A DNA stretch of 7,619 nt from Candidatus Aenigmatarchaeota archaeon. GTDB taxonomy: Archaea > Aenigmatarchaeota > Aenigmatarchaeia > QMZP01. The stretch lies in NCBI GenBank assembly GCA_017609225.1, contig JAFCEK010000041.1, forward strand, positions 1 to 7,619, written 5' to 3'. Below, one piece after another: positions 4,737 through 7,619 of the stretch. The notes beneath the pieces are model-generated. The model saw nothing but the letters and a program-made list of their open reading frames with translations, was not told where the DNA came from and ran no database searches. Position 1 is the stretch's first letter. Every line of letters begins with the position of its first letter. Both the position numbers and the translations under genes were made by a program.

Positions 4737-6389
4737 ATGACAAACGGAGCAGTAGCACAGATTGGAGGACAGCCTGTACTAATACTTCCGGAAGGAACAC
4801 TCAGAAGCAAGGGCAAAGAGGCACAAAGAAACAGCATTGCTGCAGCCAAGGCAGTTGCTGATGCTGTCAGAACAACCCTTGGACCAAAGGGAATGGACAA
4901 GATGCTTGTTGATTCTCTGGGTGATGTTGTTATAACAAATGATGGAGCAACCATATTAAAGGAAATGCAGATTGAGCATCCTGTAGCCAAGATGATGGTT
5001 GAGGTTGCAAAAACGCAGGATGAAGAGGTTGGGGACGGCACCACAACAGCAGTTGTTCTGGCAGGAGAACTTCTGAAAAAGGCAGATGACCTCCTTGAGC
5101 AGGATATTCATCCAACTGTTATTACAAGAGGATTCAGAATGGCAAAATTCAAGGCACTGGAAATACTTGACAGCATCTCAAAAAAGGTAGAGATAAAAGA
5201 CAGGGAAACCCTGGAAAAGATTGCCAATACTGCAATGACAGGAAAATCAGCAGAAAAGGCATCCAGGGAACTGGCTGAGCTCTCTGTCAGTGCAATACAA
5301 AAGATAGCTGAAACAAATGAAGGGAAAACCACAGCAGATACAGAAAACATAAAAATAGAAAAAAAACAGGGCGGTTCCATAACAGATACAAAACTCATTA
5401 ACGGCGTTCTTATTGACAAGGAAGTAGTTCACTCGGCAATGCCAAAAACAATCAGAAATGCCAGAATAGCATTGCTGGATGCTGCTCTTGAGGTAAAAGA
5501 GCTGGAAAGTGATGCAAAAATAAACATAGATTCACCTGAAAAAATGCAGGCATTCCTTGAAGAGGAAGAAAAAATGCTCAAGGACATGGTTGAAAAGATT
5601 GCAAAAACAAAGGCAAATGTTGTTTTCTGTCAGAAAGGCATTGATGATACAGTGCAGCACTACCTGTCAAAACATGGAATTCTGGCAGCAAGAAGGGTAA
5701 AAAAATCAGATATGGAAGCCCTGGCAAAGGCAACAGGAGCTAACATAATTTCCAACATAAACGACCTTTCAGACAGCGATCTGGGCATGGCGGGAATTGT
5801 TGAAGAGAGAAAGGTTGCTGGTGACAGAATGATATTTGTTGAAGAATGCAAAGACCCCAAGGCAGTAACCATACTTATAAGAGGCGGAACAGAGCATGTG
5901 ATTGATGAGGTTGAGAGAGCGGTTGAGGACGCCATAAAGGGAGTTGCTGCCGCACTGGAGCTGAGCAGGATAGTTCCCGGCGGGGGTGCAACAGAGATAG
6001 AGGTTGCAAAAGAATTAAGAAAGTATGCTGACAGCTTCAAGGGGAGAGAGCAGCTGGCAGTGATGGCATTTGCAGATGCAATAGAGGTTATACCGCGAAG
6101 CCTTGCTGAAAACGCAGGTCTGGACCCCATTGACAAGATAGCAGAACTCAGATCCTACCATGAAAAAAACAAACCGCCTTTTGGTCTTGATGTTTTTTCA
6201 GGAAAAATTCAGGATATGACAAAACTTGGTGTTATAGAGCCGCTGAAGATTAAGCTGCAGGCAATACAGTCAGCCTCAGAGGCAGCGGAGATGATACTAA
6301 GAATTGATGACCTTATTTCTGCAGGAGCAAGTGAAAAAGGCGGGGCACCTGCAATGCCGCAAGGCGGCGGCATGCCGCCGGAATACTAG
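4737..6389 (+). CDS. thsA: Thermosome subunit (group II chaperonin)
   Basis: This is the ATP-driven archaeal protein-folding chaperonin (TCP-1/CCT relative), which forms double rings with a built-in lid in the cytoplasm. It has 550 residues, full length. The equatorial ATP-site motifs are GPKGMDKM (49-56), TNDGAT (67-72) and GDGTTTAVVLAGELL (99-113), the last with the Asp expected to take part in hydrolysis. A second nucleotide-contact motif GGGATEIE lies near residue 400. The apical domain between has the charged helical protrusion typical of group II. The C-terminus is a short Gly/Pro/Met tail ending GGGMPPEY, as in many thermosomes. ATG 4737 is chosen over in-frame ATG 4713 because AGAGGT (4724-4729) sits 7 nt before it and MTNGAVAQIGGQPV is close to the usual N-terminus. 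The gene has its own promoter. No second subunit is in the window, so the ring's composition is unknown. Confidence 0.96.
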   Translation: MTNGAVAQIGGQPVLILPEGTLRSKGKEAQRNSIAAAKAVADAVRTTLGPKGMDKMLVDSLGDVVITNDGATILKEMQIEHPVAKMMVEVAKTQDEEVGDGTTTAVVLAGELLKKADDLLEQDIHPTVITRGFRMAKFKALEILDSISKKVEIKDRETLEKIANTAMTGKSAEKASRELAELSVSAIQKIAETNEGKTTADTENIKIEKKQGGSITDTKLINGVLIDKEVVHSAMPKTIRNARIALLDAALEVKELESDAKINIDSPEKMQAFLEEEEKMLKDMVEKIAKTKANVVFCQKGIDDTVQHYLSKHGILAARRVKKSDMEALAKATGANIISNINDLSDSDLGMAGIVEERKVAGDRMIFVEECKDPKAVTILIRGGTEHVIDEVERAVEDAIKGVAAALELSRIVPGGGATEIEVAKELRKYADSFKGREQLAVMAFADAIEVIPRSLAENAGLDPIDKIAELRSYHEKNKPPFGLDVFSGKIQDMTKLGVIEPLKIKLQAIQSASEAAEMILRIDDLISAGASEKGGAPAMPQGGGMPPEY

Positions 6390-6398
6390 GCATTTTCT
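6366..6398 (+). terminator. Possible terminator at the thermosome 3' end
   Basis: A perfect GC-rich palindrome GGCGGCATGCCGCC (6366-6379) in the last codons can form a 5-bp stem, with a short T4 about 14 nt after it. It could equally be a by-product of the Gly-Met-Pro-rich tail codons. Confidence 0.25.
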
Positions 6399-6414
6399 GT
6401 CCGGAAAACCAGTA

Positions 6415-6422
6415 TTTATAAG
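6415..6422 (+). promoter_or_regulatory. Box A promoter of the three-gene surface operon
   Basis: TTTATAAG is centred 26 nt before ATG 6445, which has no Shine-Dalgarno, so the first gene is probably translated from a leaderless mRNA. Confidence 0.5.
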
Positions 6423-6444
6423 GGAATTGATGGAATAATATAAT

Positions 6445-6897
6445 ATGGATGATGAGTACGAGATTATTCCAACTTCACCTATAAGAAGACTTGAAAAAAG
6501 GCTTCAGAAAATTGAATCAAGCACAGCATCTTCTGAAATAAACAGGCTGATAGAACAAATAATAGAACTGATTAAATCAAACCAGAGGGTTATAGATGAT
6601 ATAATCAAGGCAGACGCTGAATTAAGAAATGAGGTTTCAAAGATACCAGGCAAAATAGATGAGCTTGTAGAAACCATGAAAGAATTTATTGATATGCTCA
6701 AGGCATCAGCAGCAGAGGAGACAGTATCAGAGACATCAAAAGATGTTACAGAGCCGCTGGCAAAAAAGATGGAGGAGCTTGTTGAAGAAACAAAAAAAAC
6801 AAATGAGCTGACACAGGCATCTGTAACAAATCTTGGAATGATTGACAAAAGGCTCAAAAGGCTTTACCTGCAGTTTGCAGGCGCTTACCAAAGATAA
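6445..6897 (+). CDS. Small cytoplasmic coiled-coil protein of unknown function, in a pilin operon
   Basis: The product has 150 residues. I do not recognise a named family. It has no signal peptide, membrane segment or cysteine. It begins with an acidic MDDEYEIIPTSPIRRLEKRL and continues as almost unbroken amphipathic helix, with heptad-like Ile/Leu/Val spacing between about residues 15 and 85. A Ser/Glu/Thr-rich linker follows (about 88-100), then a second helical stretch and a basic/aromatic end (KRLKRLYLQFAGAYQR). This looks like an elongated coiled coil with a conserved-looking tail. It is the first gene after a promoter and shares the transcript with a small membrane protein and a pilin-like protein, with 15 nt to the next start. 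A role in assembling or anchoring a surface filament, loosely like the coiled-coil Arl/Fla accessory proteins, is inferred from position only. Confidence 0.8.
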   Translation: MDDEYEIIPTSPIRRLEKRLQKIESSTASSEINRLIEQIIELIKSNQRVIDDIIKADAELRNEVSKIPGKIDELVETMKEFIDMLKASAAEETVSETSKDVTEPLAKKMEELVEETKKTNELTQASVTNLGMIDKRLKRLYLQFAGAYQR

Positions 6898-6912
6898 TGG
6901 AGGTTTGTGTAA

Positions 6913-7122
6913 ATGAAAAAATATATGATAATGCAGGTATTTTCGGTGATTGTGGCACTTGTACTTGTATCCGTGTTTTATACAGTGCTGGCAGCAGACC
7001 TTGTGAGGGGAGCGCAGACAAATCTTGAGGCGCTTATACTTATAATAATAGCAATCACATGCCTTGCAATACTTTCAGCACTAACAAAAATAGAATACTA
7101 CATGAGAAAGGGAAAAAAATAA
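6913..7122 (+). CDS. Small membrane protein with two transmembrane helices
   Basis: The 69-residue product is mostly hydrophobic. One membrane helix spans about residues 7-27 (MQVFSVIVALVLVSVFYTVL) and a second about 41-58 (LILIIIAITCLAILSAL). They are joined by a short AADLVRGAQTNLEA loop and followed by a basic tail (MRKGKK). By the positive-inside rule, the Lys at the N-terminus and the basic C-terminus place both ends in the cytoplasm. GGAGGT (6899-6904) lies 8 nt before ATG 6913, supporting real translation despite its size. It is the middle gene between the coiled-coil and pilin-like proteins. I do not recognise the family; it could be a small anchor for the filament system. Confidence 0.75.
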   Translation: MKKYMIMQVFSVIVALVLVSVFYTVLAADLVRGAQTNLEALILIIIAITCLAILSALTKIEYYMRKGKK

Positions 7123-7147
7123 CTGCTGATAATAAGCGTTAAATAAA

Positions 7148-7152
7148 GGAGG
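7148..7152 (+). promoter_or_regulatory. Shine-Dalgarno of the pilin-like gene
   Basis: GGAGG lies 7 nt before ATG 7160, in the 37-nt gap after the small membrane protein gene. It is among the best ribosome binding sites in the window and suggests high expression. Confidence 0.6.
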
Positions 7153-7159
7153 GTTTGAG

Positions 7160-7552
7160 ATGAAAGGAATAACACCAATAATATCCATAATAATACTGCT
7201 GCTTATCACTGTAGCACTTGCAGGAACCGCATGGATGTATCTCTCCCAGTTCATGGGAACATACACAGAAAAAAGCTTTATGCTCATAACAGGAAACAAT
7301 CCAAGATGCGTTTCAGGGGATAATGGAAATATTACAATATATATCAAAAACACAGGAACAACAGCAATAACAGCCAGTGACTGGGTAACAGCAACAATTG
7401 ATGGTACACAAATTAATGGCATACCAGCAAGCATTCCATCAGGAAGCACAGGCATACTTTATAATACAGGAACATACACATCAGGAATGCAATACACAAT
7501 AGTCCTTGGCACAGAAGCAAGAATCACAGAGCGCACAGTAACATGCCCTTAA
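7160..7552 (+). CDS. Pilin/archaellin-like secreted protein with class III signal peptide
   Basis: The 130-residue product starts MKGITPIISIIILLLITVALAG, the form of an archaeal type IV pilin/archaellin precursor: a very short basic leader, Gly3, then about 20 hydrophobic residues. A prepilin peptidase (PibD/ArlK type) would be expected to cut after Gly3. The rest is a Thr/Asn/Gly-rich beta domain with NGNITIYIKNTGTTAI (about 56-70), the strand-NTG pattern common in archaeal pilins. Two cysteines, C50 and C129, could form a disulfide closing the globular domain. It has several NxT/NxS sequons (for example N57, N64) suitable for N-glycosylation. It is short for an archaellin (usually near 200 residues), so a minor or adhesive pilin is more likely. 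It is the last gene of the operon; no ATPase or platform gene lies in the window. Confidence 0.85.
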   Translation: MKGITPIISIIILLLITVALAGTAWMYLSQFMGTYTEKSFMLITGNNPRCVSGDNGNITIYIKNTGTTAITASDWVTATIDGTQINGIPASIPSGSTGILYNTGTYTSGMQYTIVLGTEARITERTVTCP

Positions 7553-7560
7553 ACCGAATT

Positions 7561-7576
7561 GATTTTTTGTTTTTTG
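7561..7576 (+). terminator. T-rich terminator after the pilin-like gene
   Basis: Two T6 runs separated by one G (7563-7568, 7570-7575) begin 10 nt after the stop codon, the usual form of an archaeal intrinsic terminator. The last 40 bases of the window hold no gene I can support. Confidence 0.6.
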
Positions 7577-7619
7577 CTGTCAAATTAATAACCCAAAATA
7601 CAATTATTAAGCATGAAGG

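Noticed and set aside
4544..5044. Minus-strand open frame across the tRNA 3' end and the thermosome start
   Set aside because: It is antisense to a certain gene, with Ser/Leu-rich composition typical of a reverse-strand shadow.
7613..7619. Possible next gene start (ATG at 7613)
   Set aside because: Only two codons are visible and no ribosome binding site precedes it.
1..7619. CRISPR array, insertion sequence or integrase
   Set aside because: No spaced direct repeats, transposase or recombinase motifs, or terminal inverted repeats were seen.

Overview
The window comes from an archaeon. Archaea-specific or archaeal/eukaryotic-type genes include Pus10, ribosomal protein eL21, RNA polymerase subunit Rpb4/RpoF, a DUF655 protein and a group II chaperonin (thermosome). 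Promoters look like archaeal TATA (box A) elements, one protein has a class III (type IV pilin-like) signal peptide, and a tRNA gene carries bulge-helix-bulge-type introns. Coding DNA is A-rich, with arginine mostly AGA/AGG. The small set of genes and the Pus10-eL21-Rpb4-DUF655 order fit Euryarchaeota or a DPANN lineage. The sequence alone does not settle which.

Left part (1-3138, plus strand): an information-processing cluster. It holds the 3' end of a coiled-coil gene, pus10 (tRNA T-loop pseudouridylation), eL21, rpb4 and, after a T-rich terminator/promoter, a DUF655 gene with a helix-hairpin-helix. The ksgA gene that often follows in archaea is absent. A stand-alone two-CBS-domain gene (3211-3639) comes next.

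Middle (3640-4740): a minus-strand gene (4209 down to 3642) is broken by two single-base frameshifts and converges on the CBS gene. Divergent from it, 4335-4632 is the main object of interest: a tRNA gene of 298 nt whose perfect 7-bp acceptor stem and 5-bp T stem enclose about 225 nt of extra sequence. Removing five inserts (D loop 15/16, D stem 22/23, anticodon loop 37/38, variable loop 45/46, T loop 59/60) leaves exactly 73 nt with a complete cloverleaf and probable anticodon GCG (Arg). A four-intron reading with the same anticodon is also possible. The D-loop, D-stem and T-loop inserts are well supported, the anticodon insert fairly well, and the 13-nt variable-loop insert weakly.

Right part (4674-7619, plus strand): a thermosome gene with its own promoter, then a promoter driving three short genes. 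These encode a cytoplasmic coiled-coil protein, a two-helix membrane protein and a small pilin/archaellin-like secreted protein, ending at a T-rich terminator. The last three genes look like one small cell-surface operon. Pus10 and the interrupted tRNA are thematically linked, since Pus10 modifies the T loop and the T loop here is split by the largest intron.
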